Assembly (NCBI GenBank): GCA_038502055.1
Contig: JAXRKN010000038.1
Location: forward strand, 3,658,001 to 3,722,000
Origin: Tanytarsus gracilentus
Lineage: Eukaryota; Arthropoda; Insecta; Diptera; Chironomidae
DNA length: 64,000 nucleotides
Reading direction: 5' to 3'
Below the pieces are notes generated by a model. The model was not told where the DNA came from and searched no databases. It saw only the letters and a list, made by a program, of their open reading frames with translations. Position 1 is the stretch's first letter, and the number at the start of each line of letters is the position of its first letter. The position numbers and the translations under genes were made by a program. Positions 40,464 to 51,879 of this stretch are shown piece by piece.

Positions 40464-41610
40464 ATGGGTAAATTGGATTAAAATTGTTACACAATAGTTT
40501 GCGTTACGCATGACTTAAAAAAAAAGAATTCGTGAAATGTCAATCAGCAAGTTCATTTTAATTTGAGTTAATGACTTTTTTTTAAATATTTCAGCAATTA
40601 AAGAAGAACGTCTTGACATCAGCAAACCACTTTATCCACAGGATACGTTTTATGGGCGTTTTCGGCATTTTCTTTTTGTCACAGATCCCCGTTCAACAAT
40701 CGTAAGCGACGATGAACTTTACGCTGCAAAAGATTTAATTGAAAAGTATAAAAAGCATCAAGAACCAGCTGGCACCTCCAAAGAACAATTAATTTATGCC
40801 AAAAAGCTTTATGAATCTGCCTTTCATCCAGACACGGGTGAATTGCAAAATGTTTTCGGAAGAATGTCCTTTCAAGTTCCTGGAGGTAATCATCATTTAA
40901 AATACTTACAGAAATTATTACAAACAAATATATTTTTAGGTATGGCCATAACAGGAGCGATGCTTCAATTCTACAAAACTTCCAGCGCTGTCATATTTTG
41001 GCAATTTGTCAATCAGACTTTTAACGCTGTCGTCAATTATACAAATCGTAACGCAAACTCCCCCGTTACAACAACGCAGCTAGGCGTTTCCTATGTTTCG
41101 GCGACTACAAGTGCTTTGATCGCTTCTCTTGGTTCAAAATCCTTCCTCGAGAAACGAGTCAGTCCATTTTTCTTGCGCTACGTACCATTCATTGCGGTCG
41201 CAGCTGCCAACTGCGTGAATATTCCACTTATGCGTCAGAATGAATTGATTCATGGCATCGATGTTGAGGATGAAAATGGAAAAATTCTTGAGAAATCACG
41301 TTTAGCATCAGCTGTTGCTATTACTCAAGTGACGGTATCAAGGATTTTCATGGCAGCTCCTGGAATGCTCTTATTGCCGGTGCTAATGGAAAGATTAGAG
41401 AAACGTCCAATGTTCAACCGAATAAAAGTACTTCATGGACCATTCCAAGTATTGATGGCAGGAACTTTTTTGATTTTCATGGTTCCAGCCGCATGTTCTC
41501 TATTTCCACAAAGAGCATCGCTGATGATAAGCACAATCAAACGTGCTGAGCCAGACACGTTTAAATCCGAGACGAAAAGTGGCAAAGTTTATTTCAACAA
41601 AGGTCTTTAA
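40464..41610 (+). CDS. Sfxn2: Sideroflexin-2, mitochondrial inner-membrane carrier
   Basis: Three coding exons (40464-40467, 40595-40885, 40940-41610) encode 321 residues, the usual family length. Coding exon 1 supplies only ATG plus one base. The family core is complete: FYGRFRHFLFVTDPR, the HPDTGE motif at 79-84 followed by NVFGRMSFQVPGG, then FVNQTFNAVVNYTNRNA, PFIAVAAANCVNIPLMRQ and MAAPGMLLLPVLMERLEKRP. The C-terminus VYFNKGL and the KVLHGPFQVLMAGTFLIFMV stretch favour the sideroflexin-2 branch over 1/3. Sideroflexins are multi-pass mitochondrial proteins; SFXN1 and SFXN3 carry serine, while SFXN2 is linked to mitochondrial iron and haem metabolism. AATAAA at 41897 ends the transcript, running into the 3' end of the convergent ACBD6 gene. 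Confidence 0.93.
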
Positions 41611-41821
41611 ACGTGAGATATTAAAATAATTTAGCATTACCTTAGTCAACACAAGCATTTAGCTGCATTAGTTGTCGATATAAAGACTTCCAAAGAACTT
41701 GTTCCTTATTTTAAAGCATTTTCGGTTGAATATGAATTTATATATTTAGGTTAAGCTTATTTTTCTAAAATTTTCATTAACAATTGTGATTAGAAATTAT
41801 TTCCTGAAAAAAAAAATCCTT

Positions 41822-41827
41822 TTTATT
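41822..41827 (-). promoter_or_regulatory. Polyadenylation signal of ACBD6
   Basis: AATAAA on the minus strand, 87 bases past the ACBD6 stop and inside the probable 3' UTR of Sfxn2. Confidence 0.45.
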
Positions 41828-41896
41828 TGTGTGTTAAGACAATAATTGAGTTCATGCGTGTTAGCCATAAAAGAGCTAAATTTAATCAAGAGTAAA

Positions 41897-41902
41897 AATA
41901 AA
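41897..41902 (+). promoter_or_regulatory. Polyadenylation signal of Sfxn2
   Basis: AATAAA, 287 bases past the Sfxn2 stop and only 12 bases before the ACBD6 stop codon on the other strand. If used, the two 3' UTRs overlap antisense. Confidence 0.5.
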
Positions 41903-41913
41903 TGATTAAAATT

Positions 41914-42630
41914 TCAGCAAAGCAATTCTTTTATTTCTTGATCAAATGCAACATCGTGAGGTAAATTTCCATCGTTATCTTTGATAAACTTGTCAGCGTT
42001 GTGATTCAAGAGCTGTAAAATGCAAGTTTTATGGCCACAAGAAGAAGCGTAGTGAAGAGCGGTTTGATGCTCACTGTCACATAAATTGATATCGATGTCC
42101 TTTTGAGAAAGAAGAAGTTGAAGAACTTCTAAATTTCCTCTATCAGCAGCCCAATGAATCAATCCCATTCCATTTTCGTCCAGAGAATTAAGTTCTTCTT
42201 TACTTTCGATGGAGCTTAAAAGCTCTTTAAACTTTTCAAAATTTCCCTCCTTTATAAAGTCCTCGATGGTCTTATCGGCATCATCCAAGATTTCTTCATC
42301 AGGTCTCAGGCATGAAACTGCAACACCAAAGGACTGTTGTTTGCTCTTATTCGACTCTCCATCGCTCCATTCGGGCTTTAATTCTGTTAACAAATTTACA
42401 TATCTTTCTCTAGCTTCTTCTTCATCAATCACTTTATGTCCATTCCACGCATCCCATTTTGCTCTCTCTGTCATTCTAAAGAATGAAGGTCTTGGATTTT
42501 TCACCTCATCCAAAATACCGGCTGTGACTCGCTTATAAAATCCATAGAACTTAAGTAAATTGTCTTTGCTGAACTCTTGATGATGCGATTGAATGTAATT
42601 AGCGGCTAAAGTAAAATCCTCTTCCGACAT
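41914..42630 (-). CDS. ACBD6: Acyl-CoA-binding domain-containing protein 6 (ACBD6)
   Basis: A single uninterrupted frame of 238 residues. An acyl-CoA-binding domain lies at about 1-95 (LLKFYGFYKRVTAG, RAKWDAWNGHK, ARERYVNLLTEL). An acidic linker (SCLRPDEEILDDADKTIEDF) follows, then two ankyrin repeats at about 150-235 (NGMGLIHWAADRGNLEVLQL and HQTALHYASSCGHKTCILQL). This ACB-plus-ankyrin order is diagnostic of ACBD6, a cytosolic long-chain acyl-CoA binder reported to support protein N-myristoylation and lipid remodelling. Human ACBD6 is 282 residues; this one lacks the N-terminal extension. Its ATG is 32 bp after the SLIRP stop on the same strand, leaving almost no room for an independent promoter. 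It converges on Sfxn2 at its 3' end. Confidence 0.93.
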   Translation of the reverse strand: MSEEDFTLAANYIQSHHQEFSKDNLLKFYGFYKRVTAGILDEVKNPRPSFFRMTERAKWDAWNGHKVIDEEEARERYVNLLTELKPEWSDGESNKSKQQSFGVAVSCLRPDEEILDDADKTIEDFIKEGNFEKFKELLSSIESKEELNSLDENGMGLIHWAADRGNLEVLQLLLSQKDIDINLCDSEHQTALHYASSCGHKTCILQLLNHNADKFIKDNDGNLPHDVAFDQEIKELLC

Positions 42631-42662
42631 GACTATATACTATGCTGCAACTAGGTGTGATT

Positions 42663-42965
42663 TTATGCGGAATTGAAGAAAATGTAATTGCCTTCCAGCT
42701 TGTGTTTGTCCTGTTTCTCTAAGCTATCGAGTGTCTCTTTTGAAACTTCCACAAATCCGTATTTTTGCGACAGACCGGTTTTCTTATCGAACACTACATT
42801 TGCTGTAAAATATTAAATTGAGTTAATAATCTTGATATTTAGGATGTTTTGAAGCTCACCTGAAAAAATTCGACCTCCAAAATTTTTGAAGTAATTTTTT
42901 AGTTCATTATTTCCTACTGACCAAGCTAGGTTTGATACAAAGAGTTTGTGAATTCTTCCGCTCAT
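42663..42965 (-). CDS. SLIRP: SLIRP-like mitochondrial RNA-binding protein (single RRM)
   Basis: Two exons (42965-42860, 42802-42663; phase 1 junction) encode 81 residues containing one RRM. RNP2 is LFVSNLAW (8-15) and RNP1 is KYGFVEV (49-55); the opening block GRIHKLFVSNLAWSVGNNEL and the link VVFDKKTGLSQKYGFVEV resemble SLIRP. With LRPPRC, SLIRP stabilises mitochondrial mRNAs and keeps them available for polyadenylation and translation. Human SLIRP has 109 residues; this protein is short at both ends and shows only a weakly basic N-terminus. The next gene (ACBD6) starts 32 bp after this stop, and no canonical AATAAA lies between them. Confidence 0.83.
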
Positions 42966-45900
42966 TACCTTGTTTACTGTTTAAATTGCAAATGAGCTTG
43001 ATTAACTTCTTTTTTCCTTGAGAAAATTTAATTTCGATTTTTTCAAAAAAATTTCAAGAAAAATGTGTGTTTTTTCTTCTTATTCTTCTTTCGCAGGGGA
43101 GCAAAGAGAGAAAAAATTCAAATTCAAATTTATCCGTTAAAAAATTATGCTGCGATTTTTTTTCTCTCTCTCTCGCACATGTATACTTATGTTCATGAGA
43201 GCAAGGAAAATTCTGAGAGAGAATGGAAAGAAAATGGAAAATTGAATTGCTTTTTATGCAGTAGCAGCAGTTGTGTTTATTTTTTCACGTTTAAAGTCTT
43301 GCGAAAATTGTGTCGCGTTATTAAAAATCGAAAAAATCAGCATCCTGTTTTTACTCTTTATTTAATCTCCCTTGAAGGATTATGTGGGATGTGAATGAAT
43401 GAAAAGAAAATAAAAAAAGGCTTAGAACTAGAGTCGGAGTGTGAATAAAGTTGTTGTATTTTTGCGTGTGCCACACAATACACAGCCAGAGAGGAGAAAA
43501 AAATAATACGCTAAATGTATGAGTCGAAAAAAATTTATGCTGCAGAAGGGATTTATTGCATCGTGAGTGGTGGTACACAATAGTATTTCATCTTTTGCAT
43601 TTCGGGTATGTGAAATTTTTCAATTCTCATTCATTCAAAAAATTCGCATCGCTAGCATAAAAATAGTTTTGCACTGAAAAATGAAAATAAAATCAACTTG
43701 TACTCTTTCATTCCTTTCTTTTTTTCGTCGTGTCTCGTCTGTCTGCGAGGAAAATCTTATTACATGCATGCAGTTAAATGTTAAATGTGGAGCGAGGGAA
43801 AAAGATGAGGGTGGAAAGAAAACGGAGATAAGAAATAGCAGTCTAATATAATACAAGAGGAGAAAGACTCCCATGTGATAGCATTAAATGGGTAAAAGGC
43901 AGCAGCATGTTGGGAGGTTTTTCTTTTCAAAGACAATAGAGTGTACAAGCCAAGAAGAGAAGAAAAATAGAAGCGGCTAAAAAACAAAGAAATATTTACT
44001 TTGCACCCAATAAATTTCGCTTTATATCCACCCAACGCCACCCTTTAATATTATTTTTCATTGCACATATGCTCAAAACGAGTTCGAGAGAGAGAAGAAT
44101 AAAGACCATGTCTCGGTCTCTATGTCTTTCCTATAAGAAACATGACCATCATCATTTATAAGACAATTTCATGAAGACTCTCTGTGTCCTTTCTTCTTAT
44201 GCTCTGTATCGACATGTACATATATATATAAAAAATGTAGTCATTGCATAGCATCACAGACTTTAACGTGAATGTGTGTGCATTTTCCCCAATATAGACA
44301 TTGACATACATATCTACCGAAAGCGAGAGAGAGAGAAGCATATCAATCGATTGCTAATTGCTGTTGTTGCAGTTTTCGTCGTCGGCTGTCAATTGAGGCT
44401 AAACATAAATTTTTTATCCAAATAGCCCTCCTCTTCATCATTTTTTTTCTCTTCGACCCACACGCCCGTCGGATTTTCGACATTGCCGAATTGAATAATT
44501 AATGTTGAAGTGCTGTCATAAAACGACATTATAAATCGTTTGCACGCGATTAAGTTCAATTGGTCACTCGTTTCCTTTTCTTTCATCACATCTCAATAAT
44601 CTTTTTTTTACCTCGCCGTGCTCTACCTTTAACTTTATAACAGAAACTTTTTCTTCGCTTCCTGCTGAAAGCCATAAAAACATTTATCATAAATGAGTGA
44701 AAATTAAATCACGGCTGAGTTAAGCAGAAAGAAGAACGAGGAAACTAAAAGCGTGGTAGCAAAAGTTTTGCCTTACGCTTTCGAGTTTCCTCGATCAAAA
44801 TTCAGGTGTGTCCTGAGTAAAGACATTTTTTTTCTTCAGAAAATCATCACCATTACAATATTGCTGGTAATATAAATTTATGGGGTGCTTTACTGAGCTA
44901 AAACACATAAAAAATGAAAGCACGAAAAAATCGAAGAGAATCCAATCCGCCTCTGCAACAAAAAAAAAGACGATGCGATGTGAGAGGAAGCCGCTTTGTT
45001 GCTGTTATATCTGTTCAGTTGAAAGGATAAAACAAAGAGGAAATAAAAGAGAAAATGTCTATCAATTTTTTTCCTCTCCGCTTCTCGCTTGTTGTTATAT
45101 AGTTGAAACTTCTTTTTCTTTCACCGAACATTCTTATTCAACAATAAAATGATATCCTAAATTTCACTTCAATTTTTCTCGTTTCCTTGCACAATTTTCA
45201 TTTAAATGTTGCATATAAAAAAAGTTTACAATGAGCGAGAAATTTTTCGCTCCGACATTTTTGGGAATGTAAAAAATTCAAGTGGATGCAAGCGGGTGAG
45301 CGAAAAGTCTTAAATAAATTTTAATAGCTCTCGACCCCCTCTTTTCCGAATCGACGGATATTTATGTAATTTTACGATCGCCAGAGCGAGAAAACACATC
45401 AAAATCGTAACAAATTGATGAATGGATTGGAGGGAAAAAGGTACAGGCATTTGAGGGTCATAAAAGAATAGAAAACGACAAATGATGGTGGGAGAGAAAA
45501 ATTCCTGCAAATCATATACACAATCGATAGCATTAAAATTTATGGCAAATGACTTGTGTATGCGTGCTTTATCGAGAAAGAAGCTTTACTGAACCCTCTT
45601 CAACCGTCTTACATGATGAAGAAAAACAACGTCAGAAATCATTGCAAGCAAAGTCAATCAAAATTCCTCTCCATCTTCATTGAAAAATCCCCTTTTTTCG
45701 AAGGAGCTCCTCGACTTCCATTGATTTCATTTTTCTCTCTTTCTTATTCGAGTGAATTTTGAGAAAATCTTTTAGAATCATTTTCTTTTATGGCCTTATA
45801 CCCATCAAAAAAGAATCTAATCTTCATGAGAAACCTTTTTGATGCTTTTCTCTTTCTCTCTAAGACCTTGATCATGTCATTTTATTTGGATTCCGTTCAA

Positions 45901-47066
45901 AACGGAAGAATTTTTTTTTGTTTTAATTTTCTTTCGTTTGCAATTCAGAAGGTGAATTCAAGAGAAAGAGCTTAACGAGCTTTAATTTTAGATAAACTTT
46001 AAAAAGGCCGGAGATTTATTCATCTGCAAATATAAACATCATAAAAACCCTTTTAGATTTTCTACCTCTACCTCGGTCCTTCTGCTCATCTCTCTGTCTC
46101 AGTTTATTCGTGCCATTAAAAACAGTTTTGTTATATCCGCAGTAGAATGTCATAATCTTTTCTCTCTTTTTTTTGCAACTCGCCTCGTTTTCATTCCACA
46201 CCTTACTCATTCTCATTTAAAAAAATTATATGTACGTTCAACCCACAAAATCTAAATTAGAGACCTTTTTCTCGTAAAATGCCTTAATTGAATTTCCCCT
46301 CAGAGCTTTTTTTAAGGCTTTCTCTCAGCAGAGAGATGATGTGCTTTTTGTGTGTCACAGCTGGAATAGGATTTCATGTTTATATACAGAGAGATAGATT
46401 TGTTTGTTGTTGTGACAGAGCAAACACACAACCAGGTCTCCTCTTATTTAGAGGGTGAGCATCAATTAAACAATTATGCAAAAAAAAGTTCATGGCCTCT
46501 CCTCTAAGCTCTCAGCTCGCCTCTGTCGTGAGCACATGGCTAAATGTACAATTTTGATTATTAATTGTTCAAATGACAGCATCTGCTTATAATGGGTTTG
46601 ATTACCTATCGTGGTGCTGCAAACATTTTCACTCATTATCATCGTGCACATGCATTTTGAAATCGTGTTTATAGTTCATATTGTATCTTTTTTTCCACCC
46701 ACAAATCTCATGCTCCAATCCTGTATCTCTCTCACTCACTCCCTCTATGCCCGATGATTGATGTGCACTTTCTAAATGAATTTAAAATTTATCATGTGTG
46801 TACGTGCATGCCATTGTGGATTTAAAATTAGTTGAGAGTTAGAAAAAGCGGGGAGGGTGAAAAGAACCACATTGAAATTCAACACAACTTCCACAATTTC
46901 TAAATTAAATGAAAGCACTTTAATTGACACTTAACGAGTTCATACACTCGAGAGAAGAAGGAAATAATGTACAGGAAAAAATAATAGAAGGCAACATTCT
47001 TGGAAGGAATTCAATTCTATTGTGCCAGTGTGTGTGTGTAGTCCACTTTTAAATGCTACCAACTTA

Positions 47067-47090
47067 AATAATAATAATAATAATAATAAT
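47067..47090. repeat. (AAT)n microsatellite
   Basis: Eight tandem AAT units read directly from the sequence. Confidence 0.9.
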
Positions 47091-50000
47091 ATCAGGGATA
47101 AAATAACAATTATTTGTTGATTCAATGCTCCGGCCGGCCGTTTTCTTTTAATTCTCTCCATCAACAAGCCAAACACACCGAAAATTAATGCAAAGAGGGA
47201 ATTGAGGAAAATGAAATGAGGTAGCACGCAATATCAACGTCGGTGTGAATTATCGCTCACGAAATTTCCGTTCGGGATTTTTCATGTTTTCTCGCACTAA
47301 ACCCTCTCGCACTTTTTTTTATGCCTCTTGATTATTTTATTTCGAATTTCAAATTGATATTAAAACTGAAATGGTTTATTACCCACCCACCAACGCAACG
47401 AAAATGAGCTTTGTCAGTTCGCACCGCGAGTAAGCTAACAATGACTGACTTGTGCTTTGTTTATTCATCCCACTCATTGCATGCGAATTAAAGTCAACAA
47501 TTGCGATCGCTCTCAACGAGGGTCATGTAAAAGTCAACAGCTTCATTATGATATGGGTTTTGTTGAAAAGCGAGGACACACAATTCGAGTTCAAAAAAAA
47601 TTCTTTAATTACTTTTAGCTCCTTTAATAATTTTCCATTTATAAGAACATCAAACAATGAATTTTTTGATGAGAAAATCTTTTAGTAAAAATTGCATGCA
47701 AAGCTTAAGAGCAAAGAGAGATTTTCTCTTTAACAAAGAACAAACAGCGAATCAACATAAATGTTGATGTACTTATCGGAATATGTAATCGCATTCGAGG
47801 AGCCAGTTGAAGGAGTGGATGAATGAATGAGTGAATGAGCTATGAACACATGCTGTGAGCGAAAGAAAAAGATGAGAAAAATTACTTTTGCTTCCAAAAA
47901 ACAGCATGCTTTTATATGAATTATCTCCAGACGACGACGAGCTCTATATAACCGAAATTCATTTCATTCTCTGCAATTTTGTGGTGGTCGTTTATGTATG
48001 TTGTTGGGGTAGTGAATGATTGGAGGGAGAAGCAAAATTGTATTGCAATGAGATACTTGAGATGTTGTTGACGGTTGATCCAGGGGAGGCATTCTCAATA
48101 CAAGATTATTCCCCCGCATGATCTTTTCTCATTGAGGTCTTCATAAATTCCGTGACACTTTGAAAATATAATAGAAATTATATCCAACAGAACTTTAGCA
48201 CGTGCCCCCTTTATTGTGCGCTTTTTCCTCATCGCTGTAATGGACCATTTATGTCTTTTATTTGCTCTGAGCGCAAAGACGACATGAGTTTGAGTTTCTT
48301 TCTAAAAAATGTGAGGGAAAAAAATAATTTTTTTGCTGTCCGTTCGACCATAAGCGAGATGAACAATGCGGAAAAATATCATGGTGAATGTTTTGTTGTA
48401 AAAGCTTTCAAATTAAACAAAATAAAAAAAGTCTTCAGTTTTTGGCGTGTATATAATCTGATGAGATGTTCATGTTGCTCTTTGTATGAAATTTCCAGGT
48501 CTCGACACAAAAATTCCCATCACATACCTTTCAGCATTTTGTCTATTGAGAGCAGAGAGTTGGACTTCAAAGATTGTCTTTCATAGCTCTTATAATGCCA
48601 TACACACATTCTCGTGTGTGTGAAAGAGAAATGCTCAGTTTACGGCTACAAGAACGATGATACTTGATGGTTTTATGACCATAGTTAAATGCCATGATCA
48701 GAACTTTCTCACTACTCTGCTGAAATGAATTTTTTATGCTTTCTGATATCATTCGCTTCGGTTTTTATTAAAGAAAGTATATCCCCAAGTACCTTGATGT
48801 TGCTGCGGTTGTTGAGTTTTCGCCTGAAATTCTCCATCATCATTATCGTTATCGCCAATGCTCCTCCGTTCTCATGAAAAAACATTTTATTCCAGATTAT
48901 TGCAAATCGTTATTCGATGATGTTATTTTTTGCTTCTTTCTTCCAAAGCAATATGCTTCTCATACTTCTCACTCTTTTGTTTGCACCGAAAATTGTTTTT
49001 CTTTCATTTTTTTATAGATCAAATTATTATTTTTTTTTCTTCGAAACGATTATTATTAAATGTGTCTCGAGGTGTATATATACAAGTAATAAATACAATA
49101 AAATGAAAATATTTTGACATTTATTGGAGTCATGTGAAAACAAATTTAGTTTTAGCTATAAATAAATTTAAATTTAATTGAACGAAAATTATAAATTTAT
49201 TGTTGGAGAACATTCCATTTTAAATATTTAATTCGATCCCTTTTTATGTACCCAAAATTTTTAGTCATAAAATTTGCGGGTTGAATATTTAAGATGTGAC
49301 TCAGGTCGCCCTTAATCGTTGTCATTAAAATTTTAACATAAGATGAGGAAAGACCTTAAATATGCGAGCATTCCGCTATTAATAATTGCCTGCATTCCAC
49401 GGAAATCGCTATGAATAATTCTCGCAAATTGACTTCATTATTGTCTTATTAACTCATACATAGAAAAAAATAAAAAGAAGCAGCGTCAGCTCGATCATTA
49501 ACTCGTTGATGCGAAAATAAAAACAATAAATTTTTCCTTTATATTTATTTGTGATAAGCGAAACGAATAAAATCACAAAATAGGATTTTTTACAATCATT
49601 CTCGATCGAAATCGTTCGCTTTCTTTATTTACACTATCTGTGAGACGATTTATTACACCGCGATTTACGAGGTTAGCTAATTTTTTTAAATCAGCAAGAG
49701 ACGTAAACTGCGATGTGTGAGATGATGAAATTACGTCGTTGCCATAAAGTGGAAAAAATTACATTCTTGACATTGAAATGTGCATCATTAACGAGTTAGT
49801 TCCGTTCCGTTGGCATTTAATCTAGAGAGCTTCACGAATTTTTCTTTTGATATAAAATACACAAAGAGCTTTTTCTTCTGCTCATTTCATGCTGACTTTT
49901 ATTCACATTTTCCAGAGAGTCGCAAAAATACACACACACACATACCGAGAGAGTCAACCACATTATCCACATACACTATCAAATATTTTCTCTCATAACT

Positions 50001-51863
50001 CCGGCACATGATTCTCTTCATTTTGTGTGCACTCACAAAAAAAAATATCTCAGCAGTTCACTTCAAACTTTCGAAAGGAGAGCATCGGAAAATAATATTT
50101 TGTCTCTCGCGAGTTATTTTGTGTTGTCTGTGAGAATTACTCACTTCGACAGACCGAGTGCTATGTGTTAATTATCGCAATATAGCATCAATAATATTTT
50201 TTAAGCGAAGCCAATTAAAATACATTTAACGAAGGTTGTTTAGTTAAAAAAATTTGGAAGAAAAAAATTTAAATCTTCAAGAAAATAAAAATCAGCACAA
50301 AAGATTTACTTCAAAGAAAAATAAAGTAAGTGAAAAATGTTGTGATTTTTTAAAATGCCAAGTAGCAAAAATAGATTTTTAATTTTTAATCTGTCGCTGC
50401 GTACATGTTGGACGCAACATGAAATTAAAATGCTGAGAGCGTTTTGCGGGAAAAAATAATACGGAAAATTAAACTTCGGTCACTTCCGACACAACATTAA
50501 AGCCCGATTTTTACCATGACGATAAATTTTTTAAAAAAATATTTTTTTAATCCCTCCATTAGCGTTGAAAAATTCCGCTTCAACAAAATTCAATTTATTA
50601 TCACTTCACTTTTCACCAGTGACAGCAATTTTTTTACAATCCACCAAAAAGAGATGCTCGCAAATTTGCTTTGATAGCAAATCGAAGCTTCATGTTTTAA
50701 TTTGTGTGCAAGTTGTTGATTCCGCGAAAACGATCTATTTGACTTGACATTCATGACATCATATTTATTCGACGTTTAAGTTTTTATTTCACATCGCTTT
50801 TGTGACGCTGTGAGAAAAATATATATAAATTTGTCAGACCGGTTTTGCGAGCATTTTTAAACGTAAAAGTTTTTAAAAAGTTATCAACTATAGCGATAAC
50901 CTCAAAGTGCAGTTCAAAAATTGTAAATTCCACTTTAATCAATTGAGCCATGAACTGTAAGAGCTAAACTTGTTTAATTGTTCATGAAAAATGTAAAATG
51001 GATTTTTTGCTGTTCATTGTTTGAATCCTTCACGATAATGAAAATTTTATTTTCGGACTGTCATTGTCAATGAACAAATGACTCTCTACCAATTATTATG
51101 CTTAGATCATTGCTTAATTTGGCGTGTTAAATTTGGACACAATAGGTGTTCTCTTTCGATTGCTTGTTTGTCATAATTAATGAACGTGATGACGATGGTC
51201 GGGCGTGTGTTATGTTGGGGTGAAGGTGCGAAAAAATTATATGCACGTAAAACTGGCAAAACGAATTATAATAAATGTGTATCGGGTGGGTGTGAGGTGA
51301 AATTTGTGATGTAATGATTTTCATAATTTCTAAATTTAATGAGATTCAAACATGACCATCACGAGGGTGCGCATAACAACGGCCGCTAACTAGAATTATT
51401 TGATAAATAAATATGTCCAATGCAAAATAAATGGCTTCGATCCGACCACTCGCTTTCGACCAAAGTCACCCTCATGTAGCGATTGGCGTGGACGCGATAG
51501 AGAGCAATTGCTAATGCTTGGTGATGGAAAATAAGCATAAAAAATTTAATTTTTCCCAGCATTAAAGCATTTGCATGCTAATATGCAACACAATTCGAAT
51601 CCATTTACAGCACCAACCAAATTTTATTTCCCAAATGTGAAAAGTTTTAGCCTTCGAGTGTGTATGTGACATTCATGACGTAACAAATTATGATTCCGTG
51701 ATGTAAATTTTTCATAGAACTTTCTGTGCCAAAAAAACGAGAGAGAACCATCTAGAGTGAATGAATTTCTCTCGAGGACTTTAAAAGTGCTGTAAAATGA
51801 TTTCGCAGAAATTATCCACTTGGAAATTTTGTTTTCGTCAGCGATTCCTCTTTTTTTGGTACG

Positions 51864-51879
51864 CACACACACACACACA
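51864..51879. repeat. (CA)n microsatellite
   Basis: About eight CA dinucleotides in tandem. Confidence 0.85.

Noticed and set aside
44389..44589. 66-residue minus-strand frame ending in an acidic tail (GVWVEEKKNDEEEGYLDKK)
   Set aside because: It looks more protein-like than its neighbours, but I recognise no family and find no flanking exon or promoter. It could be a terminal exon of an unknown gene; a transcript search would decide.
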